Program-made: the position numbers and the translations under genes
NCBI GenBank assembly: GCA_036417435.1
Contig: CM070902.1
Span: 41,562,600 to 41,626,599 of the forward strand
Source of the DNA: Inia geoffrensis
Lineage: Eukaryota; Chordata; Mammalia; Artiodactyla; Iniidae
Direction: 5' to 3'
DNA length: 64,000 bases
Notes under the pieces: model-generated
Told to the model about the DNA's origin: nothing
Databases searched by the model: none
What the model saw: only the letters and a program-made list of their open reading frames with translations
Part shown: one piece after another, positions 34,534-46,126 of the stretch
How positions within the stretch are numbered: position 1 is the stretch's first letter
Layout of the letters: each line of letters opens with the position of its first letter

Positions 34534-34808
34534 ATTGGGACTTCCCTGGTGGTTCAGTGGTTAAGAATCCGCCTGCCAGTGCAGGGGACACAGGTTCGAT
34601 CCCTGGTCCAGGAAGATCCCACATGCCGTGGAGACACTAAGCCTGCGCCTAGAGCCTGTGCTCCACAACAGGAGGAGCCACTGCAGTGAGAAGCCCGCTC
34701 ACTGCAATGAAGAGTAGCCACCGCTCACTGCCACTAGAGAAAGCCAGTGCACAGCAATGAAGACCCAACACAGCCAAAAAAAAAAAAAAAACCCAACAAA
34801 AACCCAAC
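34534..34808 (+). mobile_element. CHR-type SINE with target duplication
   Basis: Starts at TTGGGACTTCCCTGGTGG and ends in an A-rich tail with AAACCCAAC units. It is flanked by AAAATACTCTGG at 34522-34533 and 34809-34820. It belongs to the longer form with the GAAGACCCAACACAGCC tail. Confidence 0.93.
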
Positions 34809-34820
34809 AAAATACTCTGG

Positions 34821-35930
34821 GTTATTTTGGACTGGAGGATAGGGGAAGTCCCTACTTCTAGCTAACAAGCATCATTCTCTTAGAATGAAATTGATTCCAT
34901 AGATGTACTGGAACCAGTTTAAATAAGCTCATGTTAAATATTCAGGAAATTTGTGAAGTACTTGATGCCAAGTTGGTAGCTTGAAACTGGCCACCGTGGG
35001 AGTGTTTATACCACAGAAATTGGCAAATGCCACAAATCAGGGCTTTCATACCCCATAGAGCCAGTTTTTAAACACTCAGCAGTACACAACTGCAAGTACC
35101 CTTCTAGCTCATGTTTTTCTGCCTAGTTATAGAGCAAGAGGACATAAAAAAAACAGTGGGATGGTTTCCAGGACAGGTTTTTGCTGGCATTTGGTTTCCT
35201 GCCTGCATTTTTCCCGTGTCACATACACTGCCAAGAATTTGGTAGTCAAACAGACCCCACATTCCTAGCAGAAATGAAGTTCACTATTATTTTCCCCTCA
35301 GTTGAATCCCAGATCCAGTACTAGCTCTGTGACTTGTGCTGGTCAGTTATCCACATCTCTAGACCCGTATCACTCCAGTGAGGATAATATTGCCAACATC
35401 GGAGTTTGCAAGTGTATACGGGATGCGGAGGGTCCTCAGGAAAGGCTTTGCTTAGAACTTGGTGCATTGTAAGCTTTCAATAAGCCATGGCTCTAATTAA
35501 AATTATATTATTATTTACTAGGTGTTCACAGACCCTCAGAGGACTTCTGCCCTTGAGGCACTTGTAATGTGCTAGTGTCTAGAGGCCTCACATTTCTGGT
35601 CCAAAGCCCTGAACCAGTATGGCTTGCACCATTTCCCCACAAGATGGCGCTCTGTTTCTGCCTGTGCTCAGTGAGGCTGGGAGCCCTGGCCCAGGTGGGA
35701 TTCCTTTGTAATCCAAGCCACACCAACCACACTTTCTCCCTTTCATTCAATGCCTGCCTCCCAGTGATGTAACTACAAGTGTACGAAACTTGACAAGCTT
35801 TCTGGCTACAAAGAAGTGGGAGAAAGAAACCTTTCTTGAAGTATGTTGATTTGGCCTGGATGGCTTTTCACTGACATGACATGAAGAAGGAAGATTTTTG
35901 TGTCTCTGTGCAACATCTTCCTTTTATTCA
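34821..35930. other. Intergenic with a MIR fragment
   Basis: A forward MIR remnant lies at about 35300-35515 ('ctagctctgtgacttgtgc', 'cattgtaagctttcaataa'). Otherwise nothing recognised. Confidence 0.5.
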
Positions 35931-35936
35931 CTGCAA

Positions 35937-35940
<4 letters not shown>

Positions 35941-35967
<27 letters not shown>

Positions 35968-36160
35968 CCCGGTACACAGGCCTCTCACTGTTGTGGCCTC
36001 TCCCGTTGCAGACCACAGGCTCCGGATGCGCAGGCTCAGCGGCCATGGATCACGGGCCCAGCCGCTCCGCGGCATGTGGGATCCTCCCGGACCGGGGCAT
36101 GAACCCGTGTCCCCTGCATCGGCAGGCGGACTCTCAACCACTGTGCCACCAGGGAAGCCC
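35941..36160 (-). mobile_element. CHR-type SINE
   Basis: A 27-base T tail, GGTACACAGGCCTCTCACTG, GCGGCATGTGGGATCCTCC, and CCACCAGGGAAGCCC. A short GCAAGG flank repeats on each side (35933-35938 and 36162-36167), a possible shortened target duplication. The 159-codon minus-strand frame crossing it is spurious. Confidence 0.92.
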
Positions 36161-36289
36161 CGCAAGGGTGTTTTTAACTGGTAGGAAGCTGAAGTCTTTG
36201 GGGGGTTCTTTCTGTTCTCTTCTCTCTTGGTTCCTTTTTCCTCATTCTCCAGAATCTTCAAGGCCACATGATAGAGTAAAATCAATATG

Positions 36290-36400
36290 GGGTCAGCAAT
36301 CAGTCAGACCTAGATTTGACATATGATTCTTAAGTTTATCAGCTGAATTACCTTGGGCTACTTATTTGACTTTCTAACCTTCAGCTTCCATAAAATGGGG
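36290..36400 (+). mobile_element. MIR SINE fragment
   Basis: Forward MIR core ('gaattaccttgggctactt') ending in CCATAAAATGGGGCTA, next to the CTAT microsatellite. Confidence 0.7.
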
Positions 36401-36471
36401 CTATCTATATCTATCTATCTATCTATCGATCTATCTATCTATCTATCTATCTATCCTATCAATCTATCTGC
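36401..36471. repeat. (CTAT)n microsatellite
   Basis: About 16 units of CTAT with a few interruptions. It is a simple tandem repeat with no spacers, so not a CRISPR-like array. Confidence 0.96.
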
Positions 36472-36482
36472 CTTAGGTTAAT

Positions 36483-36655
36483 CCTGTACTTCACAACCTC
36501 CTACACATTAGATTCACCTATGGAACTTTTCAAATATAGTTGATTCCTTGGCTCTAGTCCAAAAGACTGATTCAATTCAGCTGGGTTCAGCCCAAGTATC
36601 AGTCTGTTTTAGGACTTCCCTAGTAATTCTGTGTGCAATGAGAGTTAAGAATGGC
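36483..36655 (+). mobile_element. MER5A-like DNA transposon
   Basis: Diverged match to MER5A: ACACATTAGATTCACCTATG, then GGCTCTAGTCCAAAAGACTG and GATTCAATTCAGCTGGG. Same orientation as the copy at 26793. Confidence 0.55.
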
Positions 36656-36659
36656 TGAG

Positions 36660-38665
36660 GTCCTATCGTTAAGCCTCTCTAAGCCTCAGTTGGCTCACAT
36701 GCTCAGAAGCTGGAAGTCCCTAGACCTCAACAGCTCATACAAATGCAAAATGAATCTCTTTTGCTAACAGCCACTTTGTGACTGCAATCCTTCACCTGTT
36801 CAGATTAGCAGGCAGTGCAGTCTCTTCCACACCCCCACCTTGTCTTCAGAGATCTTTCCTGGGAAGCCCAAGAACCCCTATTGTTGCTCTTCAGGTGAGA
36901 AGAAATAAACCTGGGATGCATGGCCCTTGCTGAAGCTGGGCAGTCCCTGTGGTCAGGAGAAATGTCAGCCCTTGCCACGGTTCCACAGAGAACAGCAGAT
37001 GATGCTTCCTCTCCTGGGTTACCCTTGGTCAAGGATACTTTTCTCTCCAATTGACCTGGGTTGCCAGGGATGTGGCCCATCAGAGGTCAGCTCTTTCATT
37101 TCACACAGAAGCAACCATATTCCCTAAGGCCCAGCCCATCACCCAGAGAGCAGTATCGTGAGCTGAAGCACTCACTGCCCAGAACCAGCTGCTTCAACAG
37201 CCTTTGCCTGGGTTGCCCAGTCCACACTCCTCCCTCTTGATGAATTTCCTCTTGGAGACCCTTCTTTTTCTTCCCGTCGTCTGGCCTCAAGTAGGCCCAC
37301 CCTTGTCAGATGTATTCTAAAGAATATAATAAGTAGATAAATAACCAAGCTGTTTTCTCGCAGAAGGCTCCTTGACCCACCATGTAGTTTCACGTATGTA
37401 AACTGATGTATGAGAGAGGATTCATTCTGAATTTACATATCAGCCTCTTCGAAACCCAAGCCCTTTCCAAGCCCCATCTCCACCGAAGAAGTCCCTTTCC
37501 CAAAATCAATGGGTAGGAATGCACTTACTTTGCACACCTGTAACTCAGAGGGACTGCTGAAATGATTGTTTCCAAGATAAAAGACAACTTGCCCCAAAAG
37601 TAAGTTCAGGTTTTTACCCTGAGCACAGAAATCACATAAAATAGCCAAGATGGCAGTGTTCTTAGTTTCAATTAATTCTAGGATTTAAACTCCTCTGGGC
37701 AGCCCATTATATGTAAAGGGTGTTGATATGAATGGCAACCTCACAGGGTGGCTGAAAATAAGTGAGAAAAGATGCAGAAAGAGCAATTCATAATGTCTTA
37801 TTGTCACTGTTACTAATCATGAATGCTCATCAGCATCTAATCAGAGTTGTCCCTTTGAAAAGTGGGTACCTCAGGACCAAGTTATCTCCCCTCCTCTTTC
37901 TGCCTCTGTACGGTAGTCAGTATAGGGATCCAGACCCCTGACCAATACAACTCAGTGGTCCCAGGTTCTTACCCTATCCCCAGTAAGGGTAGTCACATTA
38001 ATTAGAGTAATGGAGCCTCTTCACTTAAATGCAGAGCTGTGGGTCCAAGTATTACTTGCTGTCTTTCCCTCCTGCTCTGGTTATAACAATTCAAGAAAGC
38101 AGCTTTTGGTCAGATGGTTTGAGTTGCTTCTGGAACTTTGGTTCTCCTCTGAATAGACCCAAATGTCTTCAAGGGGTTAGGAGTAAAATTGGGGAAGGTC
38201 TGGCTTGAGCCATGTTCTCCAACATGGTAAACCCAAAGCCCTAAATATTGAAGCTATTGGTGCTTGCCTGGCCTTGTAGGAAAGTGCAGTGCTGGATCTT
38301 GATTCTCATGTGGTTCCTTGGGTCTGCTGTCTATTTCTCAGGAATCTGGAAGGGAGGAGCTTATAATTATCACCCCTAAACCTACAACAGTTCTCCTGGT
38401 TGAAGGGCTAAACACTTCTACCCTGGGGTTTTAGTGACCACTGACATTTTAAGAAATGCATGCATGTCTCTCAAATGAAGGTCAGTTTGGGGGTCTTCCT
38501 GCAGTTGCTAACTATGGAATATGTGGGTTTGATTACTTAAGGTGCCGGCTTGTCTCTCTTATGGATGACCATGAGACATATTCTGGAGGTAGTGCTGACT
38601 TGGCTCAGTGGTTGAGTGGATGAAGCAGGAAGGCAGAGGGAGGTATTCAGGTGGATAAGTTTCCT
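36660..38665. other. Intergenic, no gene seen
   Basis: Balanced-composition DNA with few repeats that I can name. Open frames up to 91 codons (for example minus-strand 36805-37080) show no domain or conserved motif. Confidence 0.5.
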
Positions 38666-38671
38666 CTAGAG

Positions 38672-38960
38672 CAAGCATTGGCCAACTATACCAGCAGGTC
38701 AAATCTAGCCTGCTGCCAATTTTTGTTTTTACCTTTTTATTTTGAAATAAGTTAAGACTCATTTGCCACCTATTCTGTAAATAAAGTTTTAATGGAACAT
38801 TACCACACTTATTTGTTTACAGATTGCCTATGGCTGCTTTCCTGATACAATAGCAGAATTGAGTAATTGCAATGAACAACAGCGTATGACGGGCAAGGCC
38901 TAAAGTTTGTGCCATCTGGCTGTTTGCAGAAAAACTTTGATGATCTTTGTGCTAGAATCA
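38672..38960 (+). mobile_element. hAT-type DNA transposon relic (family uncertain)
   Basis: A longer relative of the copy at 26965-27140: CTGTAAATAAAGTTTTAATG, GCCTATGGCTGCTTTCC, GAATTGAGTAATTGCAATG, and a GTTTGCAGAAAAACTTTGA end. Confidence 0.6.
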
Positions 38961-40355
38961 AAGATGCTTCTCACATATGCTTCCCAAAACTGCCTCAGAT
39001 TTCCCCCTTGCTGCAACCCAAAGGCCACAGACCCCTGTTGAATCAGAAAACTCTAGAGTTGGAAGGAGGTATTAGTGGATATCCAGTGAGATTTCCCATC
39101 TGAGACCAGAATCTTCCAAGGATGCCTTCTCAAGTGATCCCCTGGAGGTGAAGGCACACTATTGCCTGAAGGGGCCAACTCGCCTTTTTTGGGAAGTTCT
39201 GGCTGTTGAAAAATGATTCCTTATATTGAGCTAAAATCTGGTAGGAAGAAAAATTGTTCAAGTTTTATTATTTTATGATGCCATCTCCAGCCTTTGGAGG
39301 AGGAAGACTCCATCATCAGCAAGGTGGGCTGTGCTGTCTGTCTTGTGTGGAGCAGCACAATGGGTGGGGAGGAGATGTGCAGAAGCTGGGGTGCTCTGCA
39401 AGGGAAAAGATGCTGGATGCCTCTAGAGAGAAAGATCCGGAGAAGGGAGGCTGGAGGGGCATGGCTGGACAGGGGTGGGTCAGAGAGGAGCTGCAGGTGA
39501 GGAAGGAGACAGAAGTATGGAAGCCGAAGCTATCTCAAATTATTCTTCAGTGCTTCTGGAATAGGATTTGAGTTTGTGGCATGCTTCTAGATGCTTCAAC
39601 TAGTTGAAATGTTCTTCAAGGGAGAAAAAGGGGGCCCAAATGGTACAGATGTATTGAGCTGTGTCAGTTTCCCTGAGGTGCTCATGCATCAGTCTTATAT
39701 TCTCAGTCCAAAGAGCTTTCAGACCAAGCAGCACCATAGCCATAATGGTCCAAATCCCACCTCACTGCCTTTGCTCCTAGTCATAGATTTCCTCTTCTCT
39801 CACCTCAAAGGTTGCTTCAAACCAGAAGGCATGGAAGGAGATAGAGGTGGAGGGAGGCCATGTGCCATCTCTTTGGCCCAGGGTTGAAGGTTTTCCAGGT
39901 CACAGGACAGTGCACAGATCTCCAGAGGTATGTCAGAGGCCCTGTGTTCAAGATCTATTTCTGCAATAATTTTGTATGCAATATTTTGTCATTAGTTCTC
40001 TTCTTTGTGCCTCAGTTTCTTCCTCTGTACAACAAAAGGCTGGAGCTAGGGCAGTGTTCAAATACTGCTGTTGAGCTTTGGGTGTTCTACAAGGGTACTC
40101 GGGGGCTTGGGGCAGGATGGGCAGCAATGGGGAAGCTGAGGAGCTGGGTTTCCTGGCCATCTTACTCAACTTTCATCAAAGCTTCCCTGTGCTATCTATT
40201 GGATAGTTTAGGGTTCCTCAAAATCCTCTATTACCACTAAATTTCTGCTGCTAAAGAAAAGAAAGGCTAGAATCCAATGAACTTTATCAGCATTTCTCAG
40301 TGCTGTGGTACTTGTCCCATTAGAGAGACTCAAGCTGGTTTTATGTGATATGTGG
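38961..40355. other. Intergenic, no gene seen
   Basis: Open frames at 39254-39571 and 39860-40240 lack splice context or recognisable domains and have no related neighbour. No named repeat. Confidence 0.5.
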
Positions 40356-41222
40356 ATGAACATTTTTTTATTGAGATATGCTTGACATAATATTATATTA
40401 GTTTCAGGTTTACAACATAATGATTTGATATATGTATATATTTCAAAGTGATCACCACAATAAGTCTAGCTAACATTCACCACCACAAATAGTTACAATT
40501 TTTCTTGTGGTGAGAACATTTAAGATCTACTCTCTTAGCAACTTTCAAATATACAATACAGTATTATTAACTCTAGTCACCATGCTGTAGATTACAAATC
40601 CAAGATTTATTTATTTTATGACTGGAAGTTTGTACCTTTTGAATTCCTTGACCCATTTTTCTCACCCCACCTTACCTCTGGCAACCACTAATCTGTTCTC
40701 TGTATGAGCTTTGTGTCTTGTTTTGTTTTTAAGATTCCACTTATAAGTGAGATCATATGATATTTGCCTTTGTCTGACTTATTTCACTTAGCATAATGCT
40801 CTCAAGGCCCTGCAAATGGCAGGATTTCACTCTTTTTTTCTCTAAATACTATTCCATTGTGCACATATACCACATTTTCTTTATCCATTCATCCATTGAG
40901 GGACACTTATGTCGTTTCCATGGCTTGGCCATCCTAAATAATGCTGCAGTGAGCATGGAGGTGCATATATCTACGAGTTAGTATTTTTGTTTCCTTTGGA
41001 TAAGTACCCAGAAGTGGAGTTCCTGGATCATATGGTAGTTCCATTTTTAATTTTTTGAGGAATCTCTACACTTTTTTTCCATAGTGGCCGCACCGTTTAT
41101 ATTGCTACCAACAGTGCACGAGAGGTCCATTTCTTCACATCCTTGCCAATGTTTGTTATTTGTTGTCTTTTTGATAATAGCCATCCTGACAGGTGTAAGG
41201 TGGTATCTCATTGTGGTTTTGG
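40356..41222 (-). mobile_element. Old L1 fragment (ORF2 end and 3'UTR)
   Basis: A reverse-oriented L1: 'ttttttattgagatatgct', 'cttagcataatgctctcaa', 'cttatgtcgtttccatggc' and 'gtaaggtggtatctcattg', the last marking the ORF2 C-terminal region. Diverged, many stops, 5'-truncated. Confidence 0.88.
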
Positions 41223-42660
41223 ATAAACATTTAAAATTATCATAGTTCTCATGTTTATTTTAATATCTATAAGGAAAATATGACCAGCACATCAAGTGCA
41301 TGATTTTATTGATCTATAGCTTAGGATGAGGCTAAATGTAGTCAACTAAGTGCGCTTATTTAAAGAAAGAGAATATGTCAATAATAGTACAGATCATATA
41401 GGCATATGGCAAACCTGTTGACATTTGGGAAAACAGGAAAAATGGCTTCTGCAGGCTCTCCTGGCTGTGACATTCTAGCACTCTTCTCCCTCCCAGTCTT
41501 TTCTCTTGTTCCCTCTCTCTCCCCAGGAGAGAAGGCATTGCAATGTGTATTTTCACACTCAAAACAGTGGTCCTGACGTGCCTGGGTTCTGGGCTCACTG
41601 GTCCTCTTGGTCCTGCACTGCAAAGACTTCTGCTTTGTCAGGGGGCAGCTCTGCTTTCCCACCTCTGGTCTCTGATGAGATACACAAAACTGGCAGGAAA
41701 GCAGACTAAACTGAAAACAAGAAAAACAGGCAGGGCTCTGCAGAGTGTGGGCAGCTGCACTTCACGGGATTAGCCAAGGTGCTCTCTGCTCCATTAGCAG
41801 AATACCCAAAGGGCTCGTGCTTGAAAAAGCCAATCTGCAGAATTAGCAACCAGTAAATTGTTAATCTTGCAGACTGTTGATCATGTCTTGCTTCTTTTAA
41901 ATGATCAGACCTCACTTATTTTTATTTACTTCTTGGCATGAAATCATTTTCTCTATTCTCTTTTTAACTCACTCCTAATGGTATAATGCATGTCTATCTC
42001 CTTGTTCTGGATTCTGGATGATTCATCCACAATTGTCTATTTTCTAATGTTAGACATGCACTGCATGTTCAAGTTAATGAAGCATGACAAGCCATGGCGG
42101 ACAGACTTTGGGCATTAGACTCTGGATTTGAACCTGGTTTAGCTGCCTCTGACCTGTGGACTGGTGTTACTTAAATAAGCTTGGGTCTTACTTTCTCTGG
42201 TTACTCAACAAGAATTATGCTTCTTTCATAGAATTTTTGTGAGGATTTAAGTGGTACCATTAAAAACATAAAAAACACCTGCTTGAATATGTTGAGTTTT
42301 AGATGCTAAGAAAATATCAGTTCTTTTTCCATTTTTTTACAAGCTCGACAGGTCTTTGTGCTAGATGCTGCAGACAAGGCAAAGATGAATGTGATGCAGG
42401 TCAGGATAGCAAATAGGTTTTATTTCATATGTCAGCTCTCACGGAGTGTGCCACTTCAGGGAGAACTGTGTGGAGATGGATTTTAAGGGTCAGTGAAGAA
42501 GAATGCCATAGTTGATTAGCCGTGTCCTAGGGCTCAGGAGTGGGCAGTGGGGGACACGAGTGTCCTACATTTGCCATCACTGACACAAGCCCTGCCTTGG
42601 GGAAGTCAAAGCTAATGGAGTGTGAAATTCCTGGGGAAGCATAAGGACAGTGGTAGCACT
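41223..42660. other. Intergenic, no gene seen
   Basis: No gene or confidently named repeat. Open frames near 41378-41773 overlap on both strands and look random. Confidence 0.5.
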
Positions 42661-42661
42661 T

Positions 42662-42835
42662 CTACATATGTTACGTCTGGAATCCTCTCAGCCAACTGGA
42701 AAGGGATGAATTATTATTCTCATTTTATACATGAGGAAATGGAGGCTCAGACAGGATAAGTAATTTTCTCAAGGTCTCACAATGTAGAAAATACTGGCAA
42801 TGAGATCTGAACCCAAATCTGCCTGACCTCAGAGA
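42662..42835 (-). mobile_element. MIR SINE
   Basis: Reverse MIR with the clear 'catgaggaaatggaggctca', 'gacaggataagtaattttc' and 'aaggtctcacaatg' blocks. Confidence 0.75.
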
Positions 42836-42884
42836 CGTTTTGTTTGCAGTTACTAACTTTTTAAATTGGGGTGTTCAAATAGAG

Positions 42885-43475
42885 TCTTTTTTTTAAAAAT
42901 GAGGTGAAATTTGGATATTTTAAGGTTTGTCAAAGTGCACTAATCTTAAATGTCCAGCTTGATGAGCTTTTGATTACACCTGGGTAATTTAGATACACCT
43001 GTAAAACCATGAAGCAGACCAAGTTACGGAATTTTCTCACCTTTCTGGAAAGTTCCTGTGTGCTTTCCTAGTCAATAACCTCTCCACCAAAAGACAGCCA
43101 CTATTCTGATACTTATCAACATTGACTAATTTTGACTGTTCTTCAACTTCATATAAGTGAAATTATATAGTAAGCTCACATTTGTGTCTTGCTTCTTCAA
43201 CAAAATGTCTGTGAGATTCATCTATGTTGTGGTATTAGTAGTTTGTCTTTTTATTTTTTTATCACTGTGTACTACTCCACTGTATGAATACACCACGATT
43301 TATTTATCCATCGTCTTCTTGGGGGACATTTGAGTTGTTTGCACGTTTTGGTTGTTATGAATAAAGCTGCTATAAACATTCTTGTAATGCCTTTGGGTGG
43401 GCATGTACCCTTATCTCTCCTGAGTACATACCTAGTAGTGGAATTACTGGGCTATAGGTTGGGAGAATATTTAGC
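42885..43475 (-). mobile_element. Ancient L1M fragment
   Basis: Reverse-oriented: 'cttcatataagtgaaatta', 'gtgtactactccactgtat', 'taaagctgctataaacatt' and 'gagtacatacctagtagtg'. It corresponds to the ORF2 C-terminal part and 3' end of an old L1. Confidence 0.8.
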
Positions 43476-44244
43476 TTTAGTAGATGTGAGCCTTTGCCTT
43501 TTCCAGTGAGAGTTCTACAATATCAGGGGCTTGAGTCTTTTTGATCTCTACGGCATCCCAGAAACCACAGCAATTCCTGGCTCAGAGTCGGTGCTAATGA
43601 TTTATTTTTGAGTTAAATGAAAATATATGCATATTGAATCTTGGCTTTGCATTGGGGGCTGCCATGTTTCACTGAACAAAGAGGCCATAATCTCTCTCCC
43701 TGTGCCCGGAGTTCCCCTTTCAAAACAAGTCTTTTATAAATGCCTCCTTAAATATCTCAAAACAAAGTTCACAGATAATACAACCTGTCTACACATATAT
43801 TTTCTTTTTAATCAATTTGGTGTCCTAATTTTTCTGTGAAGGAAATATAAAAGGAAAGTAATTTCTAGTAAGGTGATGAGTATTTCAATATACAAATGTC
43901 TGGGGACTTCTATATTGGAAGACATAAGGAAATACACAGATACTTGCAACAGATACTATACATATGATCAGAACAAATGCAAAGTGAGAGAGGGGCAATG
44001 TTCTGCTAACTCCTATCATGAGTTGCATTGTTGTCAGTGATATGATTTTCCAAATGGTGACCAATGCTTGCTAATATTTTTAATAAAAAAAGCACAGTCT
44101 TCCCCCAATTGGCTCTGAAAAATTCATTGTATATTAAAACCATATAAGAATGCTTTATTTTTTTATGTAAAATGGTGCTGGGGTCTAGGTTTAGATAAAC
44201 TTTTCAGCAAGAAGAATGTTTTGTGGGATATACATGGCATGAAA
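43476..44244. other. Intergenic, AT-rich, no gene seen
   Basis: No named repeat or protein-like frame. Confidence 0.5.
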
Positions 44245-44420
44245 CATATTCTTCATTGGACAGGATTATTCCAAGCATTGTATAGGGTGTCTAGCCTTCT
44301 TGGTACTCAACCATGAAATGCCTTTGAGCATCTTCTCATCATAGTGCCAACTATTCCTATAAATTTACAAAATATCCTTTGGGATGGTATCACCCCCATG
44401 AGAATCACAGTTCTAACTCA
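44245..44420 (-). mobile_element. Probable diverged MER20
   Basis: Reverse match in outline only: 'gcattgtatagggtgtctag', then 'aaaatatcctttgggatgg' and 'tatcacccccatgagaatc'. Too diverged for certainty. Confidence 0.45.
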
Positions 44421-44561
44421 ACTCTCTCATTTTACTGATGAGGGAATCTCTCCCTTGAAAAAGGAAGAACTTCCTCCCAGATCTCACAGGGATTTAGAGG
44501 TTAATCATGGGTCATAGTCTTCTGACTCTTTAGTCTACATCAGGCCTCCATCTACCACAGC

Positions 44562-44772
44562 AGTTGGAGCTGGGGCTTTGAGTCAGATTTGGGTTCAAAT
44601 CCTGACTCTGATCTTAGGCAAATTGCTTCATTTTTCTGAGCATCTGTTTCATCATTTGCAAAATTGGAATTAAAAATAACATTTCCCTGAAAGACTTGTT
44701 TTGAGAATTAAGCAGGATTATGACTATGAATACCTGACACATAGTGAGATCTCAACACAAGGTACCTATTAT
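44562..44772 (+). mobile_element. MIR SINE, nearly full length
   Basis: Forward MIR: GAGTCAGATTTGGGTTCAAA, 'gatcttaggcaaattgctt', 'gagaattaagcaggattat' and 'acctgacacatagtgagat'. Confidence 0.8.
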
Positions 44773-45104
44773 ATTATACCCCTTTAAAGCTCATTTATTT
44801 AAGTGCCCACAGAAGTTGGTGTATCCTCTTCTGGGAGAACTTTCCATTAGAAGTTTTCTCTACAGAGAAGCATTTGTCTTTATCTGTTGTTTCCAAAGCT
44901 TCAAACAGTCACTTTCCAGGGCAAAGTGTCCTTCTAACCTCCTCCCCATCAAAGCTGTCCTAAGCCACAGTCAAGGACAAAATGTCTTGAGCTAGGTAGC
45001 TCAGATCACCCTGACACTTAGCCTCTTACTTAAAGGATGGAAGAAGAAATTTGGGGGCTGCAACTTATTTGAAAATAAGGACGAAAGAGGATGAAATTTT
45101 GTAC

Positions 45105-45275
45105 CAGATGCATGGTGAATGGTCTAGATTTTTCATTCTACCAACACCCTTTGAAGTGGAATTGTTTATTATCACCTCCATTTTACATATGAGAAAATGG
45201 GGACTCTGAGCTGTTAAGGCCCTTCATCTAAGTCACACAGAAACAAGACTGAAATCAGGTTTGATGGACATTCTG
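45105..45275 (-). mobile_element. MIR SINE
   Basis: Reverse MIR: 'ttatcacctccattttaca', 'tgagaaaatggggactctg' and 'catctaagtcacacagaa'. Confidence 0.7.
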
Positions 45276-45599
45276 TTAATGTGAGTTCTTTCAAAATCAG
45301 ACCCTGAGAAAAGGATTTGGGTGCAAATAGTTTATTTGTTTTTTTTTGTTATCAATTTATTGCCTCTTAGATCTGATGCACCCTTGAATATGTGGTGTAT
45401 GATAAAGGAATTCCTTTAAGTATTTCTCCTTTAACATGAGCATGATGCTAAGCTTTCTCAGTAAAGGATGCTGGAGGGATATTGCTGGAGAAGGAGGGTG
45501 TCCTGCCATTTCTGTGCCAGATGAGGCTCAATTATGGGTGTGGGGACATTCTGTGGAACCTGCCCACAAGCCAAAATATGGTCCTGAAGCCGAATGCAG

Positions 45600-46126
45600 C
45601 CTCTGTACCTCGACACTGAATTGAATCTCAGAGACAGAGTTTTGGGTAAAGTAGAAAAAAAATAGCTTTTTTATTTTGCCAGGCAAAGGGGGCCACTGGG
45701 GGCTAATGCCCTCAAAACTGTGTGTCCCCTCCCCACCCCAAGGGGGTAGGGAGAAGTTTTATAATGGTAGTTCAAAGAAGACTTGATCAGCTTGTGGACA
45801 TTCTTATTGGTTGGTGGTGAGGTAAGTGTGAGTCAGTGGCATCAACCTTCTGGTTTCAACCTGTCTGGGGTCTAAGTGCTTGTGGGCAGCATACCGTTAA
45901 TTTCTCCACCTGGTGGGGGTTTCAGCATCTGCAAAACAGCTCAAAGATATTGTTTTATATCCCTTGAGGGGGAACCAGGACCCTGCCCCAAGGCTGCACT
46001 ACTGTTTCTTGACTGCTCCTCCCTTGTCTCCGCATCCCCTCCCTTCCCTAATTAGCATCTGTTTGAACCTGCCTGTTGGAACTCGGGGGGAAGGTCATGG
46101 AGCCAGTGGTGTGGTGATAACCTTCA
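45600..46126 (-). mobile_element. ERV LTR related to family A (approximate ends)
   Basis: It shares ordered blocks with the LTR at 29581-30165 in the same orientation: TTGGTGGTGAGGTAAG, CTCCACCTGGTGGGGG, GGGGGAACCAGGACCC, GTTTCTTGACTGCTCCTC and CCTTCCCTAATTAG. The right end CCTTCA fits an LTR start (TGAAGG on the minus strand). The left half is more diverged and no target duplication is clear. No viral genes. Confidence 0.7.

Noticed and set aside
36401..36471. CRISPR-like or tandem-array signal
   Set aside because: The units are 4 bases with no spacers; an ordinary CTAT microsatellite.
39254..40240. Open frames of 105 and 126 codons as small genes
   Set aside because: No recognisable domain, no CpG island or splice context, and overlapping open frames on both strands.
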